From Zonotrichia leucophrys gambelii (taxonomy: Eukaryota; Chordata; Aves; Passeriformes; Passerellidae): DNA of 64,000 bases. Below, one piece after another: positions 51,873-64,000 of this stretch. The notes below the pieces were generated by a model. It saw nothing but the letters and a program-made list of their open reading frames with translations. It was not told the origin of the DNA and did no database searches. Positions within the stretch are counted from its first letter, which is position 1, and every line of letters begins with the position of its first letter. Location: positions 23,386,357-23,450,356 of the forward strand of contig NC_088178.1 in NCBI RefSeq assembly GCF_028769735.1. Reading direction: 5' to 3'. The position numbers and the translations under genes were made by a program.

Positions 51873-54800
51873 TAATCTCCATTGAAAAGATTATATAATG
51901 ATGTCAATTTTAATTAGGCAACAGAGAACTCAATTGAGGGGAAAACCCTCCCAGCTTATGATTTTTTATCCATGGGGCTTTTCAAATCTTGCCTGTAAAA
52001 AGCCGTAACTAACACAACACTGAAGTTAGCCCTGCTTTGAGAATGGGCTGAAGATCTCCAGAGGGCTACACTAAACACTTTTTCTTTACAATTCTATGAA
52101 AGTCTCAGGCACAGGGAAAGTTTCACTTGCTGCTCATACCTCAGTGGACACCAGAGAACCCTGCTGTGGGACAGGCAGCTTCACAGGCTCACAGAATTAC
52201 TTTTTTTTTTTTTCTTTCTGCATATTTGCAGCCTCACACAGTTCAGCACCCTCGAGATAAAATCCTATAGCAAAAATGTACAATGAATGGGAACATATAT
52301 GAATGGGAAGCAGAGGAGCAAACAAATTTCAATTTCAAGCTTTCATGGCTTAGCATAAACAAACATGAAACAATTCATCCTCAAAATATAGGGGTGGGAG
52401 GGGGATACTGACAGTGTCCTCAAGACACACAGGGAGACTGAGAATGAGGGAGCCTGGAGCGAAGAGAACATTTCAAAAACTCTTTAAAGCCTTGGGAAAG
52501 TTTGAAGCAAAGATGAAACTTTCCTGATTCATTCAGTGGGTCTGCAAAAACAATTCTCTTCATCCACTGCCAGCCCCCAGACTGTCAAAAATAAGCCAGC
52601 TCTGTCAAACGTTGTTTTCTTCTTAACAAAAATGAGCTTTTAAAATATCCGTCAAAATTTGGAATGGGTGAACAGATTTTGAAAAAATAAGAACAGTCTA
52701 ATAACTTTCTAGAGGAAGATGCAGAAATAGCTTCTAAAGAACTCACACTGAGCTAATTCTCTTTATGAGCCTACAAAGTCTATTTAAATTTTATATTTTC
52801 CCCTCTTTTATTTTTCATAAATTCATCCTCTGCCTGCATCTGAGCTGATATGGGAGTAAAACTCAAAACTCTCATTTGGGATGGTGCCCCATTTCTGCAC
52901 CTTTTAGCAACAGGGAGTGCAGTGATCTGGAGGTGAATATGAAGTGATTAGGGAGATGGTTTGCTTCTGTTACAGGCTCTTGTAAACACTCCTTTGAGCT
53001 GTAAATGGACAAAGGAAGAAAGTTCATCTTCCCAGCGGATCTATCCATTAGCTTGTTGTATCTCACACCATTCAAGCATACAACAGTGATTAACTGTGCA
53101 GGTTCTGGCTGTTTTAGCACAATGTCATCCTCCTGACAGGGCTCAGAAATCAATCCCTCCAGGCATATTCCACCCTGAAAAGTAGTTCAGCGTTTGTCAG
53201 GAGAGAAAGGAATCTCTTCAGCAGAACTGTTACCTGGTTTGTTCAAGGAGGGACTAAGATCTGAGTGCTGTGGTTTCCACTGTGCACTCATCTAGTTCTT
53301 TGATTTTGGTAGCCAGTGCTCCAAAACAACTCCAAAAACCTTGGAGTTGTTCAGAAGTTGCTTCTTGCTGCCTTCTGACAGAAAAATGTAAGGCCCCCAT
53401 GTTTGCAATGCTCTCAAAATGGGATTATTGGAAGCACGTAGGGAAAAGAGCAATTCCTTACCTTTAGAATCAAACGATACCACTACACTGACTTGACTTA
53501 AATGTCTGCCAAAAAAGTTGTGGTATCTCTATCCAAAACTTACAAGGCAGAACTAATAAAATAAACAAAAAATGGGTCCCTCTGTCCATGCATGGGCTCG
53601 AAAAAGATTGTGGAGGTAAACAAATCTGAGGATGACAAAAATTTAAATGCTTCACCTGCAGTCAAAGCTCATGGAAAGAGCAGTTTCATGGCCAGGAAGA
53701 CATGGAAATTACTTTCTCCACTTTAAAAGAGAATTTATTGAAGCCTTGAAGACAAGAACAGAAGCAAAGAAAACAAAAGAAAACAAAACAAAACAGCCCA
53801 GAAGAGCTCTGAAAATCCAATCTCTCCCATCAGCCTCTGGAAAATGGATAACCTATGCGTGGTATGATTGAATTTCTCTGTTTCATCACCCTAGTGGAAG
53901 CATCTTGTATGAAACTCTGGTTTATGAATTGAGTTTTGAGAGGGACTTGGGAGAGCAGGAGTTATCCCAATCTAATCAGGATGTGACAAACACATGCATC
54001 AAAATGTTGCATTGTCAAGATCCAGAAGCCACTTAATTCCAGAAAGATTTTAAAGTTGAGAAAGCAGCTTTGGCAACAGGATTAGAAATGATGAGAAGGC
54101 AGATGAAAATCCAGACAGAGGAAGATAGCTCAATTTTTTTTTCCCCAAAACATCCTTCCAAAAATTAGGCCATGTCCCTATATGATTTGTTATTAACTTC
54201 TTATGCAAACCTATGTTTTATTCAAATGAAGGACACAGTTGCCTTCTTCCATTTATTGTACCTTCTTCCTAAACATATGCTAATGATGGAATGAAAGATA
54301 CATGAACTGAGATAAATAACACCAGAAAATCCTATAAACCCCACAGGTTAAAACACCACAAAACATTCTGAGCAAAATGCCCAACAAAGCAGATTAAATA
54401 CAAGAATAACATGCAAATGTCATTGCCACAGAGCAGAGAAATGTGCTAATGCCAATGCCACAGGACAGGAAGCAAGATTCATGAGATTGATTTGTGATGG
54501 CTCCTAAACAAAAGCAGGGCACAAAAATAGCCTGTGATTATCAATAACATGAGATCAAATCAGAAAGCATGTGCATTAAGAGAGATGGCATCAAATGCTT
54601 CCTTCAAAAGAAAAAGAACATCACAATCACTTTGTATTTGCCTGGTCTCAGCTTGCATTTCCTATCTAACTACTGAAGATAGTTTCACAGGATAAGTACA
54701 GATTAGCAAAATATTCAAAGTGATTGAATGGATTAGCATTATTGTTTAGCACAATGCAAGGTGATAGGAAAATCCACAGAAAAGAAAGATCTGCTATCTG

Positions 54801-57800
54801 GACAGCCACTTGAAATTATGCAGCTCACAGGTTGAATTCTTACATTTCTTGTAACATCATCAAGTGTCACAGTGGATGCCTGAAAACATTTCTAACTAAA
54901 GAGTGAGATTTAAAGCTGGGGATCTCGAGCAACAGGTGGAACAAGAATTCCTAAGTAAACTGCTATCTTGTTTGTCACACAAATAGAAAATCCATATGCT
55001 AGTGCCAGAGGCAAAAAGAACATGTTCTAGCAAACAGCACAAAACACCACAAACCCTGAAGAAACATTTGTCTGTAGGAAAGGGGTGGGAAAGAAAAAAA
55101 GAGATTAAATGCATCTAAAAAAGTCAAAATTACCTATAGAGTAATTAACTGTGTACTAAATCCCAGGCAGGTAGAAAGCACAAATGCCTGCATCCCCACT
55201 ATCCTGGCCATTGTAATCATGTCCAGCAGCTTGGGCTGCCCATTTTCCCCACCCTTGTGGAGATACCCACTGTAGGTAACAGATGTACTGATGTGCTATG
55301 CTCCCCTCAGGCCCCAAGGATGCAATACCTGATCAAACAGACAGACTGTTTCACACTGTGACAGGGATATTTGGGTTTTTTCTAGGCATCCAACGTTAAT
55401 AGAGGTCAAACTGTGAACAAATCCACATAACCTGTGACTAGGGATGGAGATTTCACATTCAGACATTGCCATTCTACAGAGTTTTCTTCGCTTCCAGAAC
55501 CAGAGATTTTGTGCCTCAAGAGCTGAACCAAATCCCCTAAAATTCAGACATCTCTGGTTTGCTTTTCAGGGAGATTTTTGGAGCAATTCACAAGCATTAA
55601 TGGAATGTCCTCCAATGGTTCAGTGAGGCAGGTGCACAGAATTAGTTTCACTTTGCAACTAAGACCAAGGAGCAGAGGGGGATTGAGTGAATCAGCCAAG
55701 ATCACTGTGCTTTTGTTTGACAGAGTCAGAAATAGAAATCAGGATTTCACAAAAAGTAAATAAAACCTCCCTCCCTGGAATATGCAACAAAATATTTGGT
55801 TAATTTTCACTGCATGCGTCCTTACTGGGTTACAGCCAGGAAAGGAAACATCATTGCTCTGAGCAAGGTCCCTCCTGCAGCAAGTCCAGGCAGACCTTTA
55901 GCCATCAATTGTGAGTGCAAATCCTCAAAAGAAATAAATATAAATATGAATATTTAAGATCCAAGATACTGGTGTAAGGATTTCAGATATCTTAATAAGC
56001 CTTATTTATTGAAAAAAATCCAAATTAAGCCCTGTTTCCTCACAGGTAATTATGGAGGAAGAGCTAAACAGCAAATGACATTGGCCAAATAGACAGAGAT
56101 TGCCAGGTTAGCAAAATGACCTTCAGATATGAAAAAACAACTTGCCCTAGGCTCGGACAGGCAAGTTTAGCCAATCTACAGAAAAAAAAAGTTAGTGTTG
56201 ATTCTCTTGAATTGGTACACTCTCTCCAGTGTAGCAGAAGAGCTTGGTCTGTGTGAGGAGGTAAATAAGTAAACCCAGAGAGCCCTGCTTGCCCAAAGCA
56301 CAACAGACACCTCCCCACTCCACAGAATGTAATATCCAAGCTTAACTGAAAAACTTACAAATACATTATTTGGGCTAAAACGTCTGTTTGCTTTTTAATT
56401 CTCTTGACGGTTTTGACAAGATGAATATCAGACAAAGGTTCAGAAGATGTAAAGCAGAAAAAGGGCAAATTAACAACTTTTTGCTCCTTCAAAAAAAATT
56501 TGAAGCTGCTTTCCAGTAATGAACAATACACAAGCATATTACTGAAAGCTGAAAGGTGGCTTACTTGAAGTGATCAGCAAAATAATTGGGACAATTCTCA
56601 AAAATAAAATCCTCTCTCTCTCCAAATTTGTGTTCATAGCTCTTCTGACTTCCCTCCAACCCCTGAATTATAAGTCAGGACTTTAATTTGCCAACATAGG
56701 CCATTTCTGCATTGGCACTAAACATCCTCTGTAGTCATTGCTGTGTTCATACTGGTCAGCAAAGGAGGATCATTAACTTTTGAATAAAAATCTGACATCA
56801 CAAAAACCTCTTTAGCCCTGTTTGCTCCATTTTGCCATGGAGCCTTTTCTCATGTTTAAGGGGATGACAAAAAGTTGAGCAACTTTTAAATGTAAGAGGT
56901 TAGAAGGAGTTCTACATGGAGCAATAGACAGCCCTGGCCAAAAGGCAAGTGTCTACATGACACTTGTAGCCACAAATGACAGCAAAAGAGTTGGATTCAT
57001 ATCACAAGGGGACAGGGGGTAAGGGGGAAGATATAAAAGAGCAGCAGATCAGTAATCAATGTAAGAATATTAGCTTAGTCCTCTATAGCAGTTCCCATGT
57101 TGAACACTTCACAGCTAATCAAACTGACCATTCATGTATGGATACTGAGCCAGATTTAGATCCTAGATACCTACATCCAGTATGATTATACTTTCTTAGA
57201 AGAATACATTTTTAAAAAAATCCAGAGGGCTGATCCACAGGCAGTATAAATTGGTACAAGTGTTGACAATTGTATGTGTGGATATCAGTAAATTTGAGAT
57301 TTGAGTCAGATCTCCTGACTCTTGTTAAACGGCTTAAGAGAGGCAGGATAAATCTCACTCTAACCCCAGCCCCAAGTTAGCAGGGTTACAGAAATCTTTT
57401 CAAATGGCAGCTTATCCCACTGACTGTGGATGACACAAATCACTTTCTGGGAATGCCCCACTGACCACAGCCAGTTCTACCAGTCCAGAACACATGACTA
57501 ACTTTTACATGGCCAAGACTAAACAAAACCAATCCAACTTGGGATCATTCAAAAATGTATTTAAAGTGTAGGTGGTGTTATACCTACTAAGCAAAATCCA
57601 GAATCTACAGGGCAGGATCTGACAACAAGAAGACAACAATCCCCTAATCAGGTACACAAAATCTTTCAGGCTTTTCAAAATACTAAAACCCCAAGGGAAA
57701 TTTTGTCCTCAACCAATTTCAAGTCAAGTTTTACAACCCAATGAGGTGCACAGTTTTTTCCAGTGAGTTTTCACGAATGGAGCATGCAAACCTTTGAAAT

Positions 57801-58699
57801 TCTCTCATGGCTCATTTGTAGGCATCTCACTGTATCCCAGTGAGAGTGGATGAGAGGGATAATTGAAAATGGGACACATGGGCATCAAAACAAGCAAAAT
57901 GACCCCCTCCTTTCTCTTTTCCCTTTTCTTCTGGTTCATGCTTCTAAATGAAATCCCAGGCTGCCTTCCAACTGCTACTCAGAGCTGTCACACAGGAGGA
58001 ACACGTAGAGAGCACTAAACCACTGACCTATTTCCATCCTTGGAGCTGCTGTGTCTAAACCCCTCGTTCTGAATTCTGCACACACACATGCACATGTGCA
58101 CAGCAATTTCCCTGTGTGCTCCCACGAGGAACTATTTCCAACGCCTAACCTCAGCTCCTAGAGGAGCTCTCTGCTGCTTCCTGAACAGCTGTTAACCCCA
58201 CGGCCTCAGTGCCCTCCATAATTAGGTTAACTTTTGGGAGCCTACCCTTTGGGGAAGACAATAGAAGCTTTGGCTCACTGACCCATCTTTTCTGTTCTCC
58301 ACTGCATACTGCTCTATAGCTGAGATATTTGTATACAAGGAATCCTCCATTTCTTTTAAAAATGCAAAGCACTGCTGCAGAGTGAATAAATCTAAAAGAG
58401 CACATTAATATGTGCAATTCATGCACATAGCAAAAGACCACTGAAAATGAAACCAAGCGGCTTGTGCCTTCCTACAGCACCCAAATCACTGAAATAGCAA
58501 AAGGTGTCACAACCCGAGGGTTCTCAAATCCTCCTGCCCTCTTTTAGAGTTAAATAAAAAATAAAAGAGCTTTGTTACACCATATGACTTCTGAGCTACT
58601 TATGTCACTTCCTAGGAAGAAGCAGACACTGTCTTACTGATCTTGGCTGAACTTCAAAGATACAGAAAAGTTAATTGGATGAAATGAGGCTTCCAAAGA
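51873..58699. other. Unique intronic sequence with one MIR-like remnant
   Basis: No gene seen. It includes a T run at 52201-52213 and the MIR-like piece listed at 55645. Short open frames show no recognisable domain. Confidence 0.45.
55645..55750 (-). repeat. MIR-like SINE remnant
   Basis: GAGCAGAGGGGGATTGAGTG, then AATCAGCCAAGATCACTGTG, then CAGAGTCAGAAATAGAAATC follows the reverse complement of MIR (gcacagagaggttaagtgacttgcccaaggtcac, then ggcagagctgggattc). Decayed; ends uncertain. Confidence 0.5.
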
Positions 58700-59110
58700 A
58701 AAACTTTGTGTGAAAAGCTCTTCAACCAAAGATTTACATGCAATCCAAGGAGCCACAATATGGAGTGGCAGCAGCATTATTAGTGTCGTAGAGGAATGCA
58801 TAATGCTCGGGAGAAAACTTTCCTTTGCTCTTTTTCCTCCAAAATGTTAAATTCTTTTCCTTTTCCCCGCCCCACCTTCAATTTAAAGGTGTATAAAATA
58901 AGAAATGTAAAGAAAGCTAATGAAGGTAATATGGAACATTAAACCAGAGATTATTTTTTAAATGGCCACATTATCGGCCCCTGAAAAAGGATCAAGTAAA
59001 TGTTATTCCATTTTTATTTCTTGTTATAATAGTACTCTGACAAAAGTGAGTATAATTATTGCACCTGAAACTTTTTATCATTCTTCCCGTAAGTTTTCTA
59101 TTTCTACTTA
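58700..59110. promoter_or_regulatory. Candidate conserved non-coding block
   Basis: AT-rich, repeat-free sequence with dense short factor-like sites, such as GAATGCATAATGC near 58794 and CCACATTATCGGCCCC near 58966. Its appearance resembles constrained developmental intronic elements. This is a judgement by eye. Confidence 0.25.
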
Positions 59111-60870
59111 ATGTGGGTTTGTACTGAAGGCAGCCCTGGTCAGCAGAGTACTGCACAATACAATTACCTTCTGGGAGTACAGCACACTCCTGGAGGTGGT
59201 TTTTAGACAGTTAAGGAGAACTGGACCAGAAAACTAGACTTCAAGGGGCCCAGAAAATTGTGATGAACTTCAGAATATCCACATACTATGAAAAGTCAGG
59301 GAAAACCTTCTTTTTATCTAAGGTGACTTTTTAACAATGGATTATATGATATCAACAAACTTCTACAGTCACAAGGGAAGAAAAATTTTGTTCTCCACCT
59401 GCAGTCCTCTTGAGGTGACACTCTGCTGTTTGCACTGGCAGCTTCTTTCCCCATTTGAAACATTTACTTTCCGATATGAAAGCCAAATATTTTTGCCATA
59501 TCCTCCTCTGCTAAAGCTGTCATCACCTGCCTTGCCCCTCTGACTGAACCATGATGGTGGTGTCATCTTCCTGCATTAAACAAAATTATCTCCTTTATCT
59601 TGTTCTACAATGCAGGTTTTCCAGACCTCAGGCAGATCTTTGCATCTCTTTCTCACATCCCAGTTTTAAACCTCCCATAGCAGAGCCAGTGCAGGAAGGT
59701 TTATTGTCTAGGTGGGAGCCCAGTGGCCCCAACAAGCTGTTTCACTATCTGGGTGTGGTCCTCAATGCTCAGGAGGGTGTCACATAAATAAAAGTTATTA
59801 AATGTTCACTCCACTTTGCATTTCCACATCAAATGGTGGCATACACAGCAGTGGCACATCAGCCAGGGACAAGAAACCAGCACAGAAATCACCCCAACAC
59901 AGACTAGTGGGTAAGGAGAGAGAGAGAAGGCCCCTCTTAAATGTCATTATGATTCTGCTCCTCACAGTCATTCCCAAAACTCTCTTGAACTCTCCTCTCA
60001 AGCCAAGGATTGCCACAGAAGCTCTCACTAATGGCAATCTTGGCGTGTGGGTGACAGACACCAAGTCCTGTCTCCCAGTCATAGGGTACCAAACTCTGAA
60101 TTTCTTGTTGGCAGATTCTGTGCCACGAAAAGTTGCTGGAATAAAGGGGAATTAGACACAAGTTACCTTTAAAAATATGTCCCAGAGCAGCTGCAGTCCA
60201 GGTACTCAAATTAAAGCAAGTGTCATTGCTTGAAAGGTAATTGAAATGCCAAAATCAGTATGAGAATTTGTGCTAAGTCCTCTCTCAGGACTACACCAAG
60301 GCTCGTGATTCAATTAGGTATTACAGCACTAAAGCCAGACCTTCACTCCTAATCTCTGGGCAGAGGATTCAGTATTTTAGAGATAAAAAAAAGCAAATGA
60401 CAGCACTTTCTTCCTCCTGTTCAGGTCTATATCCAAAAGGCCTGTTCTGCAGCTTTTTTAGGAGATTAGAAGACTGTGACTCCCACACACTGTAGTTACA
60501 GGGGTGTGTTATAAGGCAAATGCCATTTCATTAAACCATCTCTGAAGGTTTTTTTTTTCTTTCTTATTTTAATTCTGGATAAAGCAAGTTCTAAAAACAA
60601 CTCAGATTGTTGATCTTTTAGGACAACTAGAAAGAGTCTCCAGTGCAGCCTTAAAACAAGCAGCTGTTACATTCTTGTTATTTACAGATCTAAGAATTTC
60701 TTGCAGATACCCTGGATCCTACTTGCTGTAGCATCAGCTGTGTCCAGAAATACAACCTCATGTAGAACTACATCCATGTGCTGAAGAAGAATTACAGAGC
60801 TAGTAATAGAAACCTGACCTTACCAGAAAGCTGAATTTTTTGATTCTTTTAATTGATAATCTGCATAAGT

Positions 60871-60920
60871 CCTTGTTTTAAACAAAGGGAAAGGGAAAGT
60901 CCTTGTTTTAAACAAAGGGA
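60871..60920. repeat. Tandem duplication with SOX-like inverted sites
   Basis: CCTTGTTTTAAACAAAGGGA occurs at 60871-60890 and again, identical, at 60901-60920, giving a 30-bp period. Each copy holds an inverted pair of SOX-like sites (CTTGTT and AACAAAG). Confidence 0.85.
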
Positions 60921-61537
60921 ACCATCTTAAACTGAATGTGCCAAATATTTATGTTTTATTTTTTTTTTTTTTAACAAACAGCTCTAGAAACTCACATTTC
61001 CATTACTCTTTGGAGAATGTAACAGTCATGTAGGGAAGAAAATGAGAGATATTACAGCAAGGCATAATTGTCTCCTGCAGCTGAACCCACTTCTCCAAGT
61101 TCCATTCCCTATATTCTGTGTGTCCTGAGATGCCCCATCCTGCCCCTAACCAGATCCTCAGCTAACAGGACAGAGGCGGCTGTTCTGGTCCCAACACTGG
61201 TGCATTTATGCCTGCAGGCAAACCCTTGGTAAATTCTTCTTGCAGCTGGTTTACACCCACTCGTCCTCTCAGGCTCAGTCATGCAAAGGAGCAAAATCCG
61301 GTGACAGAGGCTGTGGGAGATGAGAAATGCCAAACAGGCCACCAGCACAAGTGCATCTGAATGGAAACGAGCTCTAAGACTGCAATCAGAAAAGGAAGAG
61401 TCATCCATCTCTATGTCCCTCTATTTCATTTACAGGACAAATAACTGCAGAGCTTTTCCATGGCACCAGCGAGGGGCTACACTCTAAATTCCAAAGCCAA
61501 ACATTGCAACATTTCACTCTCTGATTTGAGGAGTGCT

Positions 61538-61543
61538 ATAAAG
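61538..61543. repeat. Target-site duplication, left copy (partner 62223-62228)
   Basis: ATAAAG immediately before the LTR is identical to ATAAAG immediately after it. Confidence 0.9.
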
Positions 61544-61931
61544 TGTCGGATCTCAAGATCTCAGTCCTGAGATGCTGAGCCACCGAGACCCTGGGGGGGC
61601 TCGGGACTCCTGGAATGTTGCCAGAAGTGTCTGGTGGCAGGACTTTAACCCTGCACAGGAGACGACAAGGATGAGGGCTTCACCGGGTGAATGGTGAAGG
61701 GATTAGTTAATTAGAGAGTGAGACACAAGGTTTAGGATTTATGTACAGGGGGGTTTAGAGGAGTAAGATGGAGGAATTGGGGTGTGTCCTGTCCTCCTCC
61801 TTCTTCCTCCTCTCCTCCATCTTCTTTGGCCACGGTGGCACCTTTCTATTGGTTATTACTAAGAGTACACCGAGTTATAAGAATAGATGGTATTGGGGAA
61901 AAATGATAAATATTGTACACGTAGCAAAGGG

Positions 61932-61938
61932 TATAAAG
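61932..61938 (+). promoter_or_regulatory. LTR TATA box
   Basis: TATAAAG lies inside the solo LTR, about 100 bp before its AATAAA, in the normal position for the U3 promoter. Confidence 0.7.
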
Positions 61939-62033
61939 ATAGGTGCCTGCCCGGAGGGCAGGGACAGTGTGCCCATGGCTGACTGCTGAGCAGATCTCTG
62001 GTGGCTGAAAGAACATCTTTTAGATAAACAATT

Positions 62034-62039
62034 AATAAA
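62034..62039 (+). terminator. LTR polyadenylation signal
   Basis: AATAAA lies in the R region of the solo LTR on the plus strand, in the expected position after the TATA box. Confidence 0.65.
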
Positions 62040-62228
62040 CATAAAACCAGAAAGAAGAACTGAAGCCTCTTCTCGTCCTTCAATACGCGGGCTGCCCCAA
62101 GGCCACCTCCGGGCCACCTCCGGGCCTCCCAGGCCCCTCAAACAGCCGAGATAAACCGGACACTTGGCGTTCCCTGGCTGGGCTCCACCACCACAACCTT
62201 TCGGGGGAAGATAAACCGGACAATAAAG

Positions 62229-64000
62229 GACCTGGAATATTAAAAGTTACTAAATAATCTTCATCTGGACTCCAGAAACCTTTGAGATGTCTCAGGCTCA
62301 GCAACCTCAACTTCAGCACCTGAGGACTACAAATTGCTAATGAAAACCACAAACCCCCAAATCCAGGACAGAAATCTCAGGCTTTCCTCAAGAGCAGAGC
62401 AGGAGGTACAGCCAGATACCTGAGCCACATCCAGCTCCAGCAGGATGGAGTGAGAAAGGCACAGGAGCTTAGGAAGAGCACAGAGCCGATATTCAGGCTC
62501 CATCTTCCTTGAGGTGTTCTGAAAGTACTGGTTAAAGGGACATGGACTGGTATAAAACAAAGCTCTTACTACCAGCCAAATATATTAAAGTAATTCCAGC
62601 CATGAAAATGACCACTTGGCATTTTTACTGTATTTTGTCACTGGCACTAATTCTAATTTGCAAGGTACCTTCTTCAGCTATACAGTATGATAAACACATA
62701 TATAGAGAGAAATTTAGGTGGTCGCTTTAGTTAAGATGACCAAAAGCAAAATGTTCTGTTCTTGACAGAATTTAGTACTAACCTTCACCTTCACCACGGG
62801 TGAATGTCACATTGAGACCATTTAAGCTCTCAGAGTTTAATACAATTTATGACCTAATGATATAGGAAAATACTTTATTGTTTCCAAGACTAGAGAAAAA
62901 AGATGTGGACTATCTGAAATACCCATTATTAAGGATGTGGCCACATTTTTCTCTTTGCTCGCAGCAGCCCTCAGTCATGGCCTGCATCCAACTTAAGGAA
63001 TTGTTCCAAATTCCATGTATCAGCCTTTTATTTTACAGGTTGGAGATTGTATCTTTATAATAATAATAATTTTTAAAATCTATTTTTAATGTTTGACCTT
63101 AAATAAAGCACCATATCTATAATGAATATGTCACCAAGGAACAGGCAGGTACAAACTATTTCTGCTCATGGCAGCAGTGGTCAAATGGTCAAAGCTGACT
63201 TTCCTCCTGCTTCTGCAGACCTGGAACCTCTATAGTGCTCACACAGCTTCAGCTTCTGCTTAAGGCAAGAGTTCAGGGAGGCATCAGCAAAGTTAAACGG
63301 ATTTTCTGAGGGAGTACAACATTTTATTTTGTGATGTTTCTTCCTTACCCTGTTAAGCTTACATGATACCAAACCACAAACCCCCTCTGCATTGCAAAGT
63401 TGAAAGGAAAAGCCTCTAGCTTCCATTGATTGTAATGGAATTTGTCATTTGAAAGGAAGAAATTCTCTCCAGAACTCATAGAATACTTCAATTAGATGGA
63501 ATGACTTAGTTTGTAGGCACTATGTCAAATTTTTCCAGTCAAACAGTCTTTTAACTCTAAGAAAAACCAAGAAATCATTTGGTATATGGGCTTATTGCAA
63601 AAGAAAACTATGAGCACTACACAATAGCTTGAAAATCACACTTTTTCAATCCAGAAAGAGGTTACTGTGTTCATCTTTGCTGATCTACCATTCACTCACA
63701 AAGACCTTTTCTGAAGCCATTCTCATTCACAAAATAATGGACAGCCCAAAAAAACAAAAACCAAAAAAACCAAAAAAACCCAAACCCAATAAAAAACAAC
63801 AAGAAAACAAACAAAATTCCAAACAGATATTTTAAGAAAATATTTTTATTTCAAACAAAAACAGTCCATCATGGAAAAAACACCATGTCCTCTTAAAGAC
63901 TTGAATCTTCCTTTCTTGAGAAGTTGTTTCAAGACATTCAGCTCTGTCATTCCCTCCCCTATTATAGTGAAAACTATCCTTCCTATTACTCCATGTTTAT
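62229..64000. other. Unique intronic sequence with an A/C-rich tract
   Basis: No gene seen. An A/C-rich low-complexity tract lies at about 63745-63830; the Lys/Pro-rich frame across it is an artefact. Confidence 0.5.

Larger units (their letters stand above)
59111..61543. other. Unique intronic sequence with a local duplication
   Basis: No gene seen. It contains the 30-bp tandem duplication at 60871-60920 and a T run at 60959-60972. Confidence 0.5.
61544..62222 (+). mobile_element. Complete solo LTR with perfect 6-bp target duplication
   Basis: The element begins TGTCGGATC at 61544 and ends AAACCGGACA at 62222, about 679 bp. It is bracketed by ATAAAG at 61538-61543 and ATAAAG at 62223-62228. 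The 6-bp duplication is typical of class II (ERVK-like) endogenous retroviruses. A TATAAAG box at 61932-61938 and AATAAA at 62034-62039 place U3, R and U5 in the expected order on the plus strand, antisense to AGBL4. The right end is CpG-rich and carries the terminal motif ATAAACCGGACA twice, 60 bp apart. No internal retroviral genes remain. It is probably fairly young, since the duplication is intact and CpGs survive. Confidence 0.9.
41326..64000 (-). other. AGBL4: AGBL4 intron upstream of the exon (continues past the right edge)
   Basis: This begins at the phase-2 acceptor at 41326 and runs to the right edge. I found no exon encoding the HPGE zinc-binding segment or the NPDG segment that should precede this exon. 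It holds a MIR-like remnant, two LTRs, a CR1 3' end and otherwise unique sequence. Confidence 0.8.

Noticed and set aside
63629..63835. Lys/Pro-rich plus-strand frame
   Set aside because: It is the translation of an A/C-rich simple repeat.
1..64000. A second AGBL4 exon, a nested gene, or tRNA/snoRNA genes
   Set aside because: Reading both strands for the HPGE and NPDG segments upstream and the next catalytic-domain exon downstream gave no match. No cloverleaf or box C/D arrangement was convincing.

Overview
The window looks like bird nuclear DNA, probably from a passerine songbird. The evidence is several CR1 LINE fragments, weathered MIR-like SINE remnants and three LTRs. One LTR (10197-10580) I recognise from memory as a type common in songbird genomes. 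The DNA is AT-rich, has no CpG-island promoter, and has no open reading frame that looks like an intact bacterial, viral or intronless gene.

I can support one piece of protein-coding sequence: a 112-bp internal exon at 41214-41325 on the minus strand. It encodes a segment of the M14 carboxypeptidase domain of a cytosolic carboxypeptidase and matches AGBL4 (CCP6, a protein deglutamylase) best. It has a consensus donor, an acceptor, a plausible branch point and family-typical residues. The rest is then intron of AGBL4, which is known in vertebrates for very large introns: 1-41213 lies downstream of the exon and 41326-64000 upstream. I found no neighbouring AGBL4 exon and no nested gene.

Layout from left to right: a ten-copy 25-bp minisatellite (451-700); a CR1 scrap (1190-1297); mostly unique intron with A-rich and T-rich tracts; a solo LTR on the minus strand (10197-10580); two candidate regulatory blocks (about 13460-13990 and 15600-15960), the first with a PBX/HOX plus MEIS composite site; more unique intron; CR1 fragments at 28008-28262 and 28985-29062; a 1.3-kb ancient CR1-lineage ORF2 fragment (30790-32130); the AGBL4 exon with an unusual (TG)n acceptor; another candidate conserved block (44140-44560); a probable minus-strand LTR inserted next to a MIR-like remnant (49824-50526); a CR1 3' end (51738-51872); a further candidate block (58700-59110); and a complete solo LTR with a perfect 6-bp target duplication (61544-62222).

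Nothing here amounts to a new multi-gene system. The points most worth checking are the TG-repeat splice acceptor on a frame-shifting exon, the HOX/PBX/MEIS composite, and the structure of the solo LTR at the right end. All conservation claims are inferences, because no alignment could be run.
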